Assembly: GCA_011390785.1 (NCBI GenBank)
Contig: JAABRR010000041.1
Span: 1 to 35,035, forward strand
DNA from: Sphingobacteriia bacterium
GTDB lineage: Bacteria > Bacteroidota > Bacteroidia > Bacteroidales > UBA7960
Reading direction: 5' to 3'
Length of the DNA stretch: 35,035 nucleotides
This document shows, one piece after another, positions 1 through 9,227 of this stretch. Made by a program: the position numbers and the translations under genes. The notes below the pieces were generated by a model that saw nothing but the letters and a program-made list of their open reading frames with translations, ran no database searches and was not told the origin of the DNA. The first letter of the stretch is position 1. Every line of letters begins with the position of its first letter.

Positions 1-63
1 GCAGCCCTGGTAGTAGCAGGCATCATGGCCCTTGCATTTATGGGTTTTGCAGGTTTGGTTTAG
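1..63 (+). CDS. rnfA: Partial rnfA (rsxA): C-terminus of Rnf electron-transport complex membrane subunit
   Basis: The window opens inside this gene. Frame 1 is open from base 1 to a TAG at 61-63 and ends IMALAFMGFAGLV, one hydrophobic helix. RnfA/RsxA proteins end in a very similar way (E. coli RsxA has LMSLAFMGFSGLV near its end), and the related NqrE ends more loosely alike. RnfA is an integral membrane subunit of the Rnf complex, which couples ferredoxin:NAD oxidoreduction to Na+ or H+ movement. The remainder of the gene and presumably the rest of an rnf operon lie to the left. Only 20 codons are visible, so NqrE cannot be fully excluded. Confidence 0.7.
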   Translation, partial: AALVVAGIMALAFMGFAGLV

Positions 64-143
64 GCGGGAGAAGTCCGAAGATGTTTTGTGCTTGCTTTGC
101 CGGGAAATAGCTTTTCCAAAGGTGTCAATTGAATGCCGTATTT

Positions 144-421
144 GTCACCCCGTGACTTTGGGTTCATAAAATGTTTTGTTGGTAATGGATTAAAAGAATC
201 CCGGGAGTAGCGAGTCACGCGGCGACTGGTTTCTTATTTCCCAGTCGCTCTCTATAAAATAGTGGTCGTACGAGCTCAAAGTCGTCTGACCACCACCCAA
301 ACCCTAAAGCCAGCAACTACCAGTAATTCAACGTACCCGACCCTGAAAGGGTCAAACGTGAATAGCCCGGGGTGTGAACCCCGGGATTTATGGTAACAAC
401 GTGATCAGGGTGCTGAGCACC
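144..421. repeat. Cluster of six short palindromes (REP-like region)
   Basis: Between rnfA and the next gene there is a string of hairpin-forming palindromes: GTCAC/GTGAC at 144-156; GCGACTGG/CCAGTCGC at 222-248; GTGGTC/GACCAC at 262-293; GACCCT/AGGGTC with a GAA loop at 339-353; CCCGGGGT/ACCCCGGG with a GTGA loop at 366-385; GGTGC/GCACC at 409-421. None is followed by a T-run, so they are poor intrinsic terminators. The arrangement resembles dispersed REP-type elements. From memory, CCCTGAAAGGG-type and CCCCGGG-type hairpins recur in Bacteroidota intergenic DNA, but I cannot verify that here. Confidence 0.6.
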
Positions 422-541
422 GAACGTAATTCAAAGAAAATATTTCGTGACAGCGCAATTAAAAACAAATTTCAATTCGTGCTATATGTAAAAAAGCGGA
501 ATTGCAACCGATCTCGACCTTTTGGCGAGAGAGCTCAGCGA

Positions 542-660
542 AGCTAAATTCCACATAGCCGCCCGATGTTTAAAATAGTGGTTGCTCACCGCAGCTAAAT
601 TCCGCTCAACCGCCAGATGTTTAAAAAAGTGGTGGGCCGAGCTGAAAGTCGTCCAACCAC
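542..660. repeat. 51-bp-spaced direct repeat plus second copy of the 255-293 hairpin
   Basis: A segment beginning AGCTAAATTCC and running through GATGTTTAAAA to AGTGGT occurs at 542-584 and again at 593-634 with a few substitutions, a period of 51 bases. The second copy runs into GAGCTGAAAGTCGTCCAACCAC (623-660 as a whole), which resembles the earlier element at 255-293 (GAGCTCAAAGTCGTCTGACCAC). Both are bounded by GTGG and CCAC arms. The stretch is open in one reverse frame, but that frame simply translates the repeat, so I treat it as non-coding repeat DNA. Confidence 0.6.
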
Positions 661-699
661 GGGCAAAAATCGTTGGAAGAGCGGAGTCAATAGCCCATC

Positions 700-1680
700 C
701 TACCATTTCATGATTTTTACAACTTTAATGAGCCCCTGCTTATTCTGAATTTTCAGAATATAAATGCCCGTTGGATAAGACTTCAAATCAACCACCATGG
801 TATTACTAACCTGCAACTCCGAAAATAACTCTGATGTGGCACCGTCTAATGTGCTAATAGAAATAATTGATCTGGAATTTATATCGTTTCCCCGGATATT
901 GACAATACCTTTTGTTGGATTAGGATAAACGGTTATATCCGCATCAGAACGAATTATTGCAAAACCTACATTGGATAGAAAACAACTTTCGAAAGGATCC
1001 TCAGGATAATATAAAATTCCATCAACATGAAAACAGGTAAGATCGAACTGGCTGCCTAAATAAGGCTGCGGATTGCCATAAAAAATGCCATTTTCTGAAC
1101 CGATACCTTCTATCCAGGGTGCATTTTCGAACCATAGGTCGTCTTCTTCACCCTTTGATTTTACTTTGCTCATAAATCTTTTTCGCTCAACCCCATGCAT
1201 TGTAATTGTATCAATACTCGTAATCTCAAAAAGAGAAAATTCGTTAAAAAAAGGACAGAACAGCGTAAGACTATCTCCCGGCTGGGCAGCAAAATCAAAA
1301 TATAGTTTTGGAGTCAGATCGTCAGGGGTGGAACAAAGTAGCTCACTACCAGACGCCAAAAGATAGAGACGGGTTTGCCAATTCTGATTTGCAGCATCAT
1401 CAGGGTCTGTTGTATAGGATATTATTTTCCAGGTTTGCTCATCGATAAGCGTATCACCTTCAACCTTATAAATTTCGGTGTAATGAACCGGATTGGCACC
1501 ATCTCTCAAAACATACCACATATTGTTAGTCTGGAGAATGCTTTCATTATTCATTTTTCTGATCAGCTCCGTTTGCAGGGTTGTATTATCTGAAATAATT
1601 CTGATTTCAGAAGCCTGCCCCAATGCCGAAATCAATAGCAACAACAATATCCCTATATTTAATTCCCTGATGTTTTTCAT
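700..1680 (-). CDS. Secreted protein with type IX secretion C-terminal sorting domain
   Basis: A 326-aa protein. The start chosen is the second ATG (1680), because it places a Lys/Arg-containing n-region and the hydrophobic stretch GILLLLLISALGQ at the N-terminus as a Sec signal peptide; the upstream ATG at 1728 would add 16 residues ahead of it. The last ~75 residues form a type A T9SS sorting domain: VYPNPTKGIVNI, then SYPTGIYILKI and a basic end KVVKIMKW. The central part (roughly residues 30-240) is not a family I recognise; it has few cysteines and many aromatic residues. After Sec export the protein should cross the outer membrane by T9SS, be cleaved of its tail and remain surface-attached or be released. 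It stands alone, separated from the kinase gene by 248 AT-rich bases. Confidence 0.85.
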   Translation of the reverse strand: MKNIRELNIGILLLLLISALGQASEIRIISDNTTLQTELIRKMNNESILQTNNMWYVLRDGANPVHYTEIYKVEGDTLIDEQTWKIISYTTDPDDAANQNWQTRLYLLASGSELLCSTPDDLTPKLYFDFAAQPGDSLTLFCPFFNEFSLFEITSIDTITMHGVERKRFMSKVKSKGEEDDLWFENAPWIEGIGSENGIFYGNPQPYLGSQFDLTCFHVDGILYYPEDPFESCFLSNVGFAIIRSDADITVYPNPTKGIVNIRGNDINSRSIISISTLDGATSELFSELQVSNTMVVDLKSYPTGIYILKIQNKQGLIKVVKIMKW

Positions 1681-1733
1681 AATTTCAATTTTCTGATTAT
1701 GGTAGATATTACTATTAAAAAATATCACACAAC

Positions 1734-1761
1734 CAAAAATAAGAAAAAAAACCTATGCAAA
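1734..1761 (-). promoter_or_regulatory. Candidate Bacteroidota promoter for the T9SS-sorted protein
   Basis: On the minus strand a TTTG (1761-1758) is followed 16 bases later by TATTTTTG (1741-1734), matching the Bacteroidota -33 TTTG and -7 TAnnTTTG pattern. It lies about 54 bases upstream of the chosen ATG at 1680, which also favours that start over 1728. Confidence 0.45.
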
Positions 1762-1928
1762 AAATATAATTTAATTAAGTTATTGTTTGCCTGATTTTTT
1801 TGTGACTCATAATAACGGGGAATAAACCCTTTTACTACTAATAAATTGCAGCAAAGTTTTCTTGCTGATTTAATACGAATTAACAAACTCATCGAACAAC
1901 CAGAATGAATAATCATGGGATAAACCAC

Positions 1929-4226
1929 TTATTGTGAAAGTAATTTTGCAACCACGGTAAAGAAATCGTCCTTGTTAATGGGCTTTGTAATGTATTGATC
2001 AAGTCCGAGGCTCATATATTTTTCACGATCCCCTTCAAATGCATTGGCGCTGAGCCCGATAATCGGGGGTAGGTCTTTGTACATTTCTTTCAGCTTTTTG
2101 GTTGCGGTTATTCCATCCATCAAAGGCATTTGAATATCCATAAGGATAATATCGAACATGCCTGGTTTGAAGATATCAAGACAATCCTTTCCGTTTTTTG
2201 CCAGAGTAATTTCATATCCATAAGGTGAAAAAAGTATTTGTATTACCTTTTGATTGATGGCTTTATCCTCAACCAAAAGAATGCGAAGCCTTTCTGGTAC
2301 AGCAATATCTCTATCAACTGCTTTATTCTGAACATCTGCCGGGTTTGCCACAAAAGCCCTGAAAGTAAACCAGAAAGTGCTGCCTTGCAACGAAGTACTT
2401 TCAACACCAATATCACCTTCATGCATTTGCACCAATTCTTTACATATAGATAGCCCAAGGCCGGTTCCATCATAATAACGGCTGTCTGTTTCGTGTGTTT
2501 GGGAAAAGGGTTGAAAAAGGATTTTTTGTTTTTCAGCTGTTATACCAATTCCGGTATCTGTTACTGATATTTTTATAATACAAGTTTCGTTTTCAGGGTT
2601 TGTGCTGATGAGTTTTGACTCAATGGATATACTTCCATAGGTAGTAAATTTTATAGCATTGGAAATCAAGTTGTTTACTACCTGTATGATTCTATTTTTA
2701 TCGGCACGCAGGTATTCAGGAACATCATCATCAGTATATACTGAGAAACGAAGATTATCAGGAGCAATGCTTTTAAAAAGATTTTGAGCAGCAGTATTTA
2801 TTTCATGAAAAGCAAAGTTGGTGTACTTCAACTGCATTTTCCCGGCTTCAATTTTTGAATAATCGAGCACCTGATTGATTATTTCCCGCAGGTTTTCGCC
2901 AGATTGTTTCAGAATATTGACATACTGCATCTGCATTGGAGAAGGTTCAGATTCACCAAGCATGTCGATCATTCCTAAAATACCAGTTAAAGGGGTTCGT
3001 ATTTCATGGCTCATATTGGCCAGGAAGTTTTGCTTAAACTGAATGATCTCACTTTGCTGATTTATGGTTTCAAGTCTGTTTTTCAATTCCTGTTGAGATT
3101 CTTCCAATAATTGATTTTTGCGCTTTATCTGTTGGTTGGATTCTTCAAGAGAGCTGTTAAGATTTTGCAATCTCTTTTCGCTATTCTCAATTTTTACCTG
3201 CTTTTGGGTTTCATCTGTAATATCCTGAATAAGGAAAAGATGACTACCCGGCTGTTCTTTAATGGGTTGCGATGTAACTTTAAACCAAATACTGTTTTCA
3301 TCAGTCGCCGTTTGGTAAATCGTTAAAGATTTTTCTTCAAGCAAAATACTTTTCAGGCCTTCATCAGTGACTTCAATTTGCTTCCATTCTTCACCTAAGA
3401 TCATTTTTTGCCTGATACCCAAATATTTCATTGCTGCGTTATTGATATCCTGAACTATTTTATGTTTATCGAGCACAACAATTCCATCCTGTAATGTTTC
3501 TACCAAGACTTCACGGGCATAAGGAACCAGGTTCAACAACCTGACATACACGATGGCGATAAAAAACAACAAACCACTCAGAGAAACACTTATCGGTGAT
3601 AGATTCAGACCCGGTAGGGGGCTCCATCCGAAAGCATAAATAATACTGGCAATAAAGGGGAAAAACCCGGAGAGAATGATCATCCAGATTCGGGTAGGGC
3701 CTTTTCCTCTTTGTTTCCAAACATACAAACCGATCATAACAATGGCGAACCCAAACAACAGATAGTTGTAAGCTATAATTCCCACCCAAAAACCGATACC
3801 ATGATAGTACTGCATTAAATTGGTCTGGGTTGAAACTTCTGAAAAGCCAACCCAGATAATATGATGCAACTCGTTGGTAAAAGCCAATGCGATGGTAACC
3901 AACGGCACAATAGCTAGAATACCAAAAGTTTTATGCGTGATGAAACGATGGTTACCAGTAAATCGAAGGGTAAAAAAAAGATAAAAAAGAGGAGTTCCGG
4001 CAGCTCCAAAATATTCAATTTTAGACCAGAAAATTTTCGTTTCCGGTAAGATTGCTGCTGACTCAAAAAAATTGGCAAATGTCCAGATTGCAGACACAAT
4101 CGTCAATCTGGTTAGTTCTTTTGCCCCGTTAATATGCTTGCGTTGCCACGCCAGAAAAGCCACAAAAAGCGATATCATGGTAGTGACCAGGAAAATGATT
4201 GAGTAAAGGGTAAATGTGTAGGCCAT
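1929..4226 (-). CDS. Hybrid sensor histidine kinase/response regulator with 7TM N-terminal sensor
   Basis: A 765-aa multidomain sensor. Residues ~5-230 contain seven hydrophobic helices of the histidine-kinase N-terminal 7TM type. Residues ~235-340 form a PAS domain, followed by a coiled coil (~345-395). The HisKA dimerisation domain has the H-box MSHEIRTPL with phospho-acceptor His407. The ATPase has the N-box NLISNAIKF (Asn519, Asn523), G1 DTGIGI (557-562) and G2 GTGLGLSI (587-594). A receiver domain follows (~647-762) with acidic Glu653/Asp654, phospho-acceptor Asp697 in ILMDIQMP, Ser726 and Lys748 in TKPI. All catalytic residues are present, so it should autophosphorylate and pass phosphate to its own receiver. 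There is no DNA-binding output domain, so an external HPt or regulator is expected. No partner gene is adjacent and the ligand is unknown. Confidence 0.93.
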   Translation of the reverse strand: MAYTFTLYSIIFLVTTMISLFVAFLAWQRKHINGAKELTRLTIVSAIWTFANFFESAAILPETKIFWSKIEYFGAAGTPLFYLFFTLRFTGNHRFITHKTFGILAIVPLVTIALAFTNELHHIIWVGFSEVSTQTNLMQYYHGIGFWVGIIAYNYLLFGFAIVMIGLYVWKQRGKGPTRIWMIILSGFFPFIASIIYAFGWSPLPGLNLSPISVSLSGLLFFIAIVYVRLLNLVPYAREVLVETLQDGIVVLDKHKIVQDINNAAMKYLGIRQKMILGEEWKQIEVTDEGLKSILLEEKSLTIYQTATDENSIWFKVTSQPIKEQPGSHLFLIQDITDETQKQVKIENSEKRLQNLNSSLEESNQQIKRKNQLLEESQQELKNRLETINQQSEIIQFKQNFLANMSHEIRTPLTGILGMIDMLGESEPSPMQMQYVNILKQSGENLREIINQVLDYSKIEAGKMQLKYTNFAFHEINTAAQNLFKSIAPDNLRFSVYTDDDVPEYLRADKNRIIQVVNNLISNAIKFTTYGSISIESKLISTNPENETCIIKISVTDTGIGITAEKQKILFQPFSQTHETDSRYYDGTGLGLSICKELVQMHEGDIGVESTSLQGSTFWFTFRAFVANPADVQNKAVDRDIAVPERLRILLVEDKAINQKVIQILFSPYGYEITLAKNGKDCLDIFKPGMFDIILMDIQMPLMDGITATKKLKEMYKDLPPIIGLSANAFEGDREKYMSLGLDQYITKPINKDDFFTVVAKLLSQ

Positions 4227-4570
4227 AGAAATTAGCTAAATGTATATTACAGCTTATTCATAACGCTTATAGGGCAAACAGATTGTGGGTAAGCACATTT
4301 AACAGAAAAAATACAACTATAAAAAATTTTTAAACAACATGAAAGACAAAAGGTTTAGCCGGATATTTGGGCCAAACAATAGTTATAACTAGTCATCATC
4401 TGGCTGCATCCAATACATCATTTAACAAACTCATTATACGACTTTGATGGATGAATGAACAATACTTAAATTATGGCTTTATACTGTTCTAATTCATTAA
4501 TTTTACCTTCTTTTTAAAAAAGACCTGAATACAAATTTACCGATTTAACTTATTCGATTTAGATTTTACA
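4227..4570. other. Intergenic region between divergent hybrid kinase and zwf
   Basis: These 344 AT-rich bases separate the divergent kinase and zwf genes and must hold both promoters. I found no exact TAnnTTTG box, no strong hairpin and no small open reading frame worth calling. Confidence 0.5.
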
Positions 4571-6127
4571 ATGAAATCACCATCTCAGGAAAATAAAATA
4601 GAAAAACCACAAAACCTAGCCCTTGTCATATTTGGGGCTACTGGCGATCTTACTTACCGGAAACTGATACCTGCAGTTTACGATCTTTTTAACCAGAAAA
4701 TGCTTCCTGAGAAGTTTTATATTCTGGCCATTGGCCGAAAAGAACTTTCTAATGATTCTTTCAGAAAGAAAATGATTAATGGCATCAGAAAATTTTCGGA
4801 AAGCATCTACCAGAACGATGAACAAATAGAAGCGTTTGTAAGCTATCTTTCCTATTTCCGTATGGATTTTCAGGATGCAACGGAGTACCAGCGGTTGAGA
4901 GATGCCTTACAAAACTGCGATATTACCAATGGCACACAGAGCAATTATCTGTTTTACCTGTCGTTGCCCCCCAGCCTGTTTGGCCCTATTGCCGGATTTT
5001 TGGGGCAGGTAGGTCTTAATGATGAAACCCATGGCTTCAGCCGGTTGATCATAGAGAAACCATTTGGTTACGACCTGGAATCGGGCAGGGCACTCAACAA
5101 CCAGCTTCACGAAGATTTTATTGAGAGCCAGATTTATCGCATAGACCATTACCTTGGTAAAGAAACCGTGCAAAATCTGCTTGTTATGCGTTTTGCCAAT
5201 GGAATTTTCGAACCTCTGTGGAACCGTAATTATATAGACCATATCGAAGTAACATCGGCAGAAAGCATTGGTGTGGAAGGTCGGGGCGGGTATTATGATG
5301 GCTCAGGGGCATTGCGCGATATGTTGCAAAACCATCTGTTGCAGATGGTTTGTCTTACTGCTATGGAGCCCCCTTCTTCCATGGCTGCCGATTCTATCAG
5401 GAATGAAATTTTTAAGGTATTGCAATCTCTGAAACCTATTCGCGAGGACGAAGTGAACACTCATGTAATCCGTGGCCAGTATGTTGCATCGCATGTGCGG
5501 GGAGAAGCCATTACGGGTTATCGCGAAGAAAAGGATGTTGACCCCGAATCGCGCACCGAAACCTATGTTGCCATGAAGTTCTTTATCGATAACTGGCGGT
5601 GGGGTGGTGTGCCGTTTTATATTCGAACCGGCAAAAGATTACCCACCCGGGTTACTGAAGTGGTAGTCCATTTTAAGCCTACCCCACACGGTTTGTTTCA
5701 AGGCGACAAGGCTTGTCGTAGCTGCAACCAGCTTATTATCAGAATACAGCCTGATGAAGGTATTTTATTGAAATTTGCCATGAAAAACCCTGGTGCCGGA
5801 TTTGATGTAAAAACCGTAAACATGGATTTTCATTACTCCGATCTCTCTCATGAGCATCTGCCTTCTGCTTACGAAAGGTTGATTTACGACGCCATGATTG
5901 GCGATTCTACCCTTTATGCCCGCGCCGATGCCGTGGAGGCAGCCTGGAAATTTGTTGAACCCGTGCAAAAAGTATGGGCCAGCGATCCCGATCAGAAAAT
6001 TCATGGCTATCCTGCAGGTACCTGGGGCCCCGAAAATGCAGACGATCTGGTCTCCAACGGCGATTCTTCAGGCTGGCGGTATCCGTGTAAAAATCTTGCT
6101 GACGATGGCAATTATTGCGAACTTTAA
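4571..6127 (+). CDS. zwf: Glucose-6-phosphate 1-dehydrogenase
   Basis: A 518-aa enzyme of normal family length that oxidises glucose-6-phosphate to 6-phosphogluconolactone with NADP+ (or NAD+), the entry step of the oxidative pentose phosphate pathway, in the cytoplasm. The N-terminal Rossmann motif FGATGDLTYRKLIPA (residues 21-35) binds the cofactor. EKPFG (162-166) and the active-site signature RIDHYLGKE (190-198), with His193 and Lys197, are intact. MRFAN and the later IRTGKRL motif are also present. pgl begins 15 bases after the stop, so the two are cotranscribed. A gnd gene, often next to these in Bacteroidota, is not in the window. Confidence 0.97.
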   Translation: MKSPSQENKIEKPQNLALVIFGATGDLTYRKLIPAVYDLFNQKMLPEKFYILAIGRKELSNDSFRKKMINGIRKFSESIYQNDEQIEAFVSYLSYFRMDFQDATEYQRLRDALQNCDITNGTQSNYLFYLSLPPSLFGPIAGFLGQVGLNDETHGFSRLIIEKPFGYDLESGRALNNQLHEDFIESQIYRIDHYLGKETVQNLLVMRFANGIFEPLWNRNYIDHIEVTSAESIGVEGRGGYYDGSGALRDMLQNHLLQMVCLTAMEPPSSMAADSIRNEIFKVLQSLKPIREDEVNTHVIRGQYVASHVRGEAITGYREEKDVDPESRTETYVAMKFFIDNWRWGGVPFYIRTGKRLPTRVTEVVVHFKPTPHGLFQGDKACRSCNQLIIRIQPDEGILLKFAMKNPGAGFDVKTVNMDFHYSDLSHEHLPSAYERLIYDAMIGDSTLYARADAVEAAWKFVEPVQKVWASDPDQKIHGYPAGTWGPENADDLVSNGDSSGWRYPCKNLADDGNYCEL

Positions 6128-6142
6128 CACACACCTAGTATT

Positions 6143-6877
6143 ATGAATGATAGAGAAATTAATGTCTTTTCATCTACAGATATGCTTTCTGATTGGTTGT
6201 TGAAGCTTATTCAGCAGCAAATGAAAGAATTATCACAACCTTACTATAACATAGCCCTTTCAGGGGGTTCCACTCCTGCAAAAATATTCGATTATATTGC
6301 GTCGCAAAACCCAGAAGTTATTGATTGGCAAAAGGTCCGTCTTTTTTGGGGAGATGAGCGCTGTGTGCCCCCCGATGATGAAGAGAGCAACTACAATATG
6401 ACCCGTAAACATCTATTGGATGATGTTGCTGTACCTGACAAAAATGTGTTTAGGGTAATGGGTGAATACCAACCCGGGAAAGCCATGTTACATTACCGTG
6501 ATGTGCTTCAAAAAAATCTGCCACATGTTAATGAATTACCACAATTTGACCTTGTTTTGCTCGGACTGGGCGATGATGGCCATACCGCTTCCATTTTTCC
6601 CGGCGATGATGTTTCACTTCACTCGCATGAGGCCTGTGAGCTGGCAACACATCCTGTTTCCGGCCAAAAACGGGTAAGCATCACCATGCCGGTTATCAAC
6701 AATGCCCGGACAGTAGTTTTCCTGGTTACAGGAGCCGGAAAAGCCGCTATGGTAAAAAACATTTTTGGCAAAGCCGATTTTTCTGAATTTCCTGCATCGC
6801 ACGTGAAGCTCTTAGAAGGTAATTTATTCTGGTTGCTTGATGATGCCGCTGCAAAACTTCTTGATGGAACGATTTAG
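6143..6877 (+). CDS. pgl: 6-phosphogluconolactonase (DevB/SOL type)
   Basis: A 244-aa cytoplasmic enzyme that hydrolyses 6-phosphogluconolactone, the product of the zwf enzyme encoded 15 bases upstream. Family motifs are clear: ALSGGSTPAKIFDYI in the phosphate-binding loop, FWGDERCVPPDDEESNY, and LLGLGDDGHTASIFPG with the conserved Asp-Gly-His. Length and ends match the DevB family. The gene ends 15 bases before the convergent response-regulator stop, and I see no clear hairpin terminator in that short gap. Confidence 0.96.
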   Translation: MNDREINVFSSTDMLSDWLLKLIQQQMKELSQPYYNIALSGGSTPAKIFDYIASQNPEVIDWQKVRLFWGDERCVPPDDEESNYNMTRKHLLDDVAVPDKNVFRVMGEYQPGKAMLHYRDVLQKNLPHVNELPQFDLVLLGLGDDGHTASIFPGDDVSLHSHEACELATHPVSGQKRVSITMPVINNARTVVFLVTGAGKAAMVKNIFGKADFSEFPASHVKLLEGNLFWLLDDAAAKLLDGTI

Positions 6878-6892
6878 GTATTGGGTCCTTGG

Positions 6893-7597
6893 CTATAAGT
6901 CAAGAATAAATCTGTATCCCACCCCTTTAAGCGTAAGGATTTGAATGGCAGGGTCTTTAGAAAGATAATCGCGTAGTTTAGAAATATACACATCAAGATT
7001 GCGGGAGTTATAAAACGAATCGTCGCTCCAAATCTGCATGAGTATATCTTTTCTCATTACAGGATTTTCCTTGTCTTTTATCAATATTTCGAGCAGTTGT
7101 GTTTCGCGCAAGGAGAGTTTCCTGGTTTCAGTGCCAAAGATCAGTTCCAGCTTGCGGGGAACAAACGTATATTTACCCAGTGCAATGATCCCATTATCAT
7201 TGCTTTTCAGATTTTGATTCTGTGAAGCAGAAGTAAGATTGATCAGGTTGTTGATGCGAACAATCAGTTCCTCCATGCTGAAAGGTTTTTTAAGATAGTC
7301 ATTCCCTCCTAAACCAAACCCTTTGAGAAGATCGCTGGTTTGAGTCTTGGCAGTAAGGAAAATAAGCGGTATTGAATGGGCAATTTTTCTTATTTCCATG
7401 GCAATGGTAAAACCATCCTTATTGGGCAACATAATATCAAGCACGCAAATATCAGGCGCATAATCTGTAAATGCATTCAGAGCCAAAGCCCCGTCATTAA
7501 TTAGCATAACATCAAAATCTCTACTTTCCAGGCTTTCTTTTACAATTCTTGCCAAAAAAGGTTCATCTTCAATATAAAGCACTTTGGTCTTTTCCAT
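6893..7597 (-). CDS. OmpR-family response regulator (RprY-like)
   Basis: A 234-aa DNA-binding response regulator. The receiver domain (1-~120) has Glu10/Asp11, phospho-acceptor Asp54 in CVLDIMLP, Thr82 and Lys104 in LKKPFS. The C-terminal winged helix (~140-232) has the OmpR/PhoB-type pattern ending LKGVGYRFIL. The start lies 4 bases after the stop of the kinase gene, so kinase and regulator are translationally close and almost certainly a pair. Regulators of this family bind tandem direct repeats about 11 bp apart. Such repeats occur in the intergenic region just upstream of the kinase gene (9228-9267), which suggests control of the neighbouring GLPGLI/TonB operon. The similarity to Bacteroides RprY is from memory of the family. 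Confidence 0.92.
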   Translation of the reverse strand: MEKTKVLYIEDEPFLARIVKESLESRDFDVMLINDGALALNAFTDYAPDICVLDIMLPNKDGFTIAMEIRKIAHSIPLIFLTAKTQTSDLLKGFGLGGNDYLKKPFSMEELIVRINNLINLTSASQNQNLKSNDNGIIALGKYTFVPRKLELIFGTETRKLSLRETQLLEILIKDKENPVMRKDILMQIWSDDSFYNSRNLDVYISKLRDYLSKDPAIQILTLKGVGYRFILDL

Positions 7598-7601
7598 TTT
7601 T

Positions 7602-9065
7602 TCAAAGGTTCTTTTTTAGCCTGATGGTAAATTTACATCCTTTGCCAGGACTACTTTCAAGAGAAATTTTTCCTTCATGTTGATGTATTACTTCTGCAAC
7701 ATAATGCAATCCCAGGCCATAGCCTTTAATATTGTGCAGATTGCCTGTAGGTATCCGGTAAAATTTCTCAAAAACCCGATCCTTATGTTCTGCGGATATC
7801 CCAACGCCTTTGTCTTCTATTTCAATTATTACATGATCAGGGATTTCGCCCAGGGTAATCTTAATGAATTTTCCATCCTGAGCATATTTAAAGGCATTGT
7901 CAACCAGGTTGTAAACAGCCTGGGTAAGATGCTCTTCATTACCCCAAAGCTCAAGGTTACCGCTTTTTTCCAGTACCAGACCAATCTGTTTTTCTTTGGC
8001 AGCAACACTGAACGATGCCATAACCTTTTCTGCCATATCAGCAGCATTAAGCAAGGTTTTGTTTTGTTTTATTTCATCATTGTAATCCAGCACCGATGTT
8101 TTAAGTATTTTTTCAACCAGCAACCCCAACCGATCGAGTTCACTGCCAGCCATGGTAAGGTACTCAATGGTTTTTTCTTTGTCTTTAAGTACATCAAAAT
8201 TCCTGATAGCTTCAATAGCAACCCCTACACTGGCAACCGGAGTTTTGAGCTCGTGGGTAACATTGCTGATGAAATTATCTTTCAGCTCCATAAGTCTTTG
8301 TTGTGATCGCAGGTTCCGATATATCATCAAAAAAGAAATAATGATCAGGGCTGATGTAAACAGGGCAAATCCAGCCTGGGGAAGTAATTTTTTCAAAACC
8401 AGGTACTGCCCCTGTTGAAACTCGATAGCATATAATTTTTGAGCAAATGGGTAATACCCTGTTGTGAAAGGGAGAGAATCACGCATACTCCTGTTTGATG
8501 GTCTGTCGGAATTCATGTCAAATTCTTTTTCGAGCAAATGCATCGAAATACCAGTATAGGCAGGGTTCAGGTTTCTTTTGTAAAACTCAAGAATGCTATC
8601 ATTACTCAATGCTATTTCTTCCGAAAACAACCACCGAAAATCCTGTCTTTTATTGGATTGCCTGGTAATGATAAAACTATCCGCAGGTTGAGCAGGGTTG
8701 GCAATGGAGATCGATATTTTTTTGATCTCATTATCATCACTATCTTTGTTTTGCTCTGGTAGGGTATCTGCAACATTGATATGGGTAAAACTGATTTCCC
8801 TAACTTTATCGCGAATAGAGCCTTCCCAACCGGGTTTGCCGGCATCAGCCAAAGAATCATTTACCAGATTTTGCAAACTTCCGAAAAACAGAGAATCAGA
8901 TAGCTGATGGAGAGTTGAGCGCAAGGTAAAGCTGGTTTCCCTGCCAAAGGTGTTTAAGGCTCCCTTGTATTCAGTTTGTAGCCACAACATCTGTAATATG
9001 ATCAGCAAAACAAGGCCGGTTCCCATCAATAATATAGGAGTGCTTTTTTTTCGTGTTGGGTTCAT
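7602..9065 (-). CDS. Membrane sensor histidine kinase (RprX-like)
   Basis: A 487-aa sensor kinase. One membrane helix at ~10-30 and a second at ~229-250 bracket a ~200-residue periplasmic sensor domain of no recognised type. The kinase core has H-box THELKTPV (His271), N-box NLVDNAFKY (Asn386, Asn390), G1 EDKGVGI (417-423) and G2 GYGLGL (448-453), all intact. There is no PAS or HAMP domain that I can see. It is first in a two-gene operon with the OmpR-type regulator and is divergent from the GLPGLI gene. By analogy with RprXY it probably reports on the envelope; the signal is unknown. Confidence 0.92.
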   Translation of the reverse strand: MNPTRKKSTPILLMGTGLVLLIILQMLWLQTEYKGALNTFGRETSFTLRSTLHQLSDSLFFGSLQNLVNDSLADAGKPGWEGSIRDKVREISFTHINVADTLPEQNKDSDDNEIKKISISIANPAQPADSFIITRQSNKRQDFRWLFSEEIALSNDSILEFYKRNLNPAYTGISMHLLEKEFDMNSDRPSNRSMRDSLPFTTGYYPFAQKLYAIEFQQGQYLVLKKLLPQAGFALFTSALIIISFLMIYRNLRSQQRLMELKDNFISNVTHELKTPVASVGVAIEAIRNFDVLKDKEKTIEYLTMAGSELDRLGLLVEKILKTSVLDYNDEIKQNKTLLNAADMAEKVMASFSVAAKEKQIGLVLEKSGNLELWGNEEHLTQAVYNLVDNAFKYAQDGKFIKITLGEIPDHVIIEIEDKGVGISAEHKDRVFEKFYRIPTGNLHNIKGYGLGLHYVAEVIHQHEGKISLESSPGKGCKFTIRLKKNL

Positions 9066-9110
9066 GGCAAATTGTTAATTAAAGTTATCCTGCTTTTGTT
9101 TTTGTTGTAA

Positions 9111-9133
9111 ACACCTGTAAAACAAACAGGTGT
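9111..9133. promoter_or_regulatory. Perfect inverted repeat upstream of the kinase gene
   Basis: ACACCTGT (9111-9118) and ACAGGTGT (9126-9133) form a perfect 8-bp inverted repeat with a 7-base spacer, 46 bases upstream of the kinase ATG in the divergent promoter region. It could be an operator or a hairpin in the 5' leader of the kinase mRNA. There is no T-run. Confidence 0.4.
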
Positions 9134-9227
9134 GCTTTAGCTGCATGGATGTTGTGAATACAAATTTTGTTTTAACATCTTGAAAAACAGGTCAAAATTA
9201 GTTTTTTCTTTCACGCATACCCCATCC

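Noticed and set aside
482-706. 74-codon reverse open frame over the repeat field
   Set aside because: It translates the 51-bp-period DNA repeat twice (HHFFKHLAVERNL and NHYFKHRAAMWNL) and has no signal, domain or promoter. Most likely non-coding repeat DNA.
7677-8306. 209-codon plus-strand open frame
   Set aside because: Antisense to the conserved kinase core (H-box to G2 box) of the sensor gene; a shadow.
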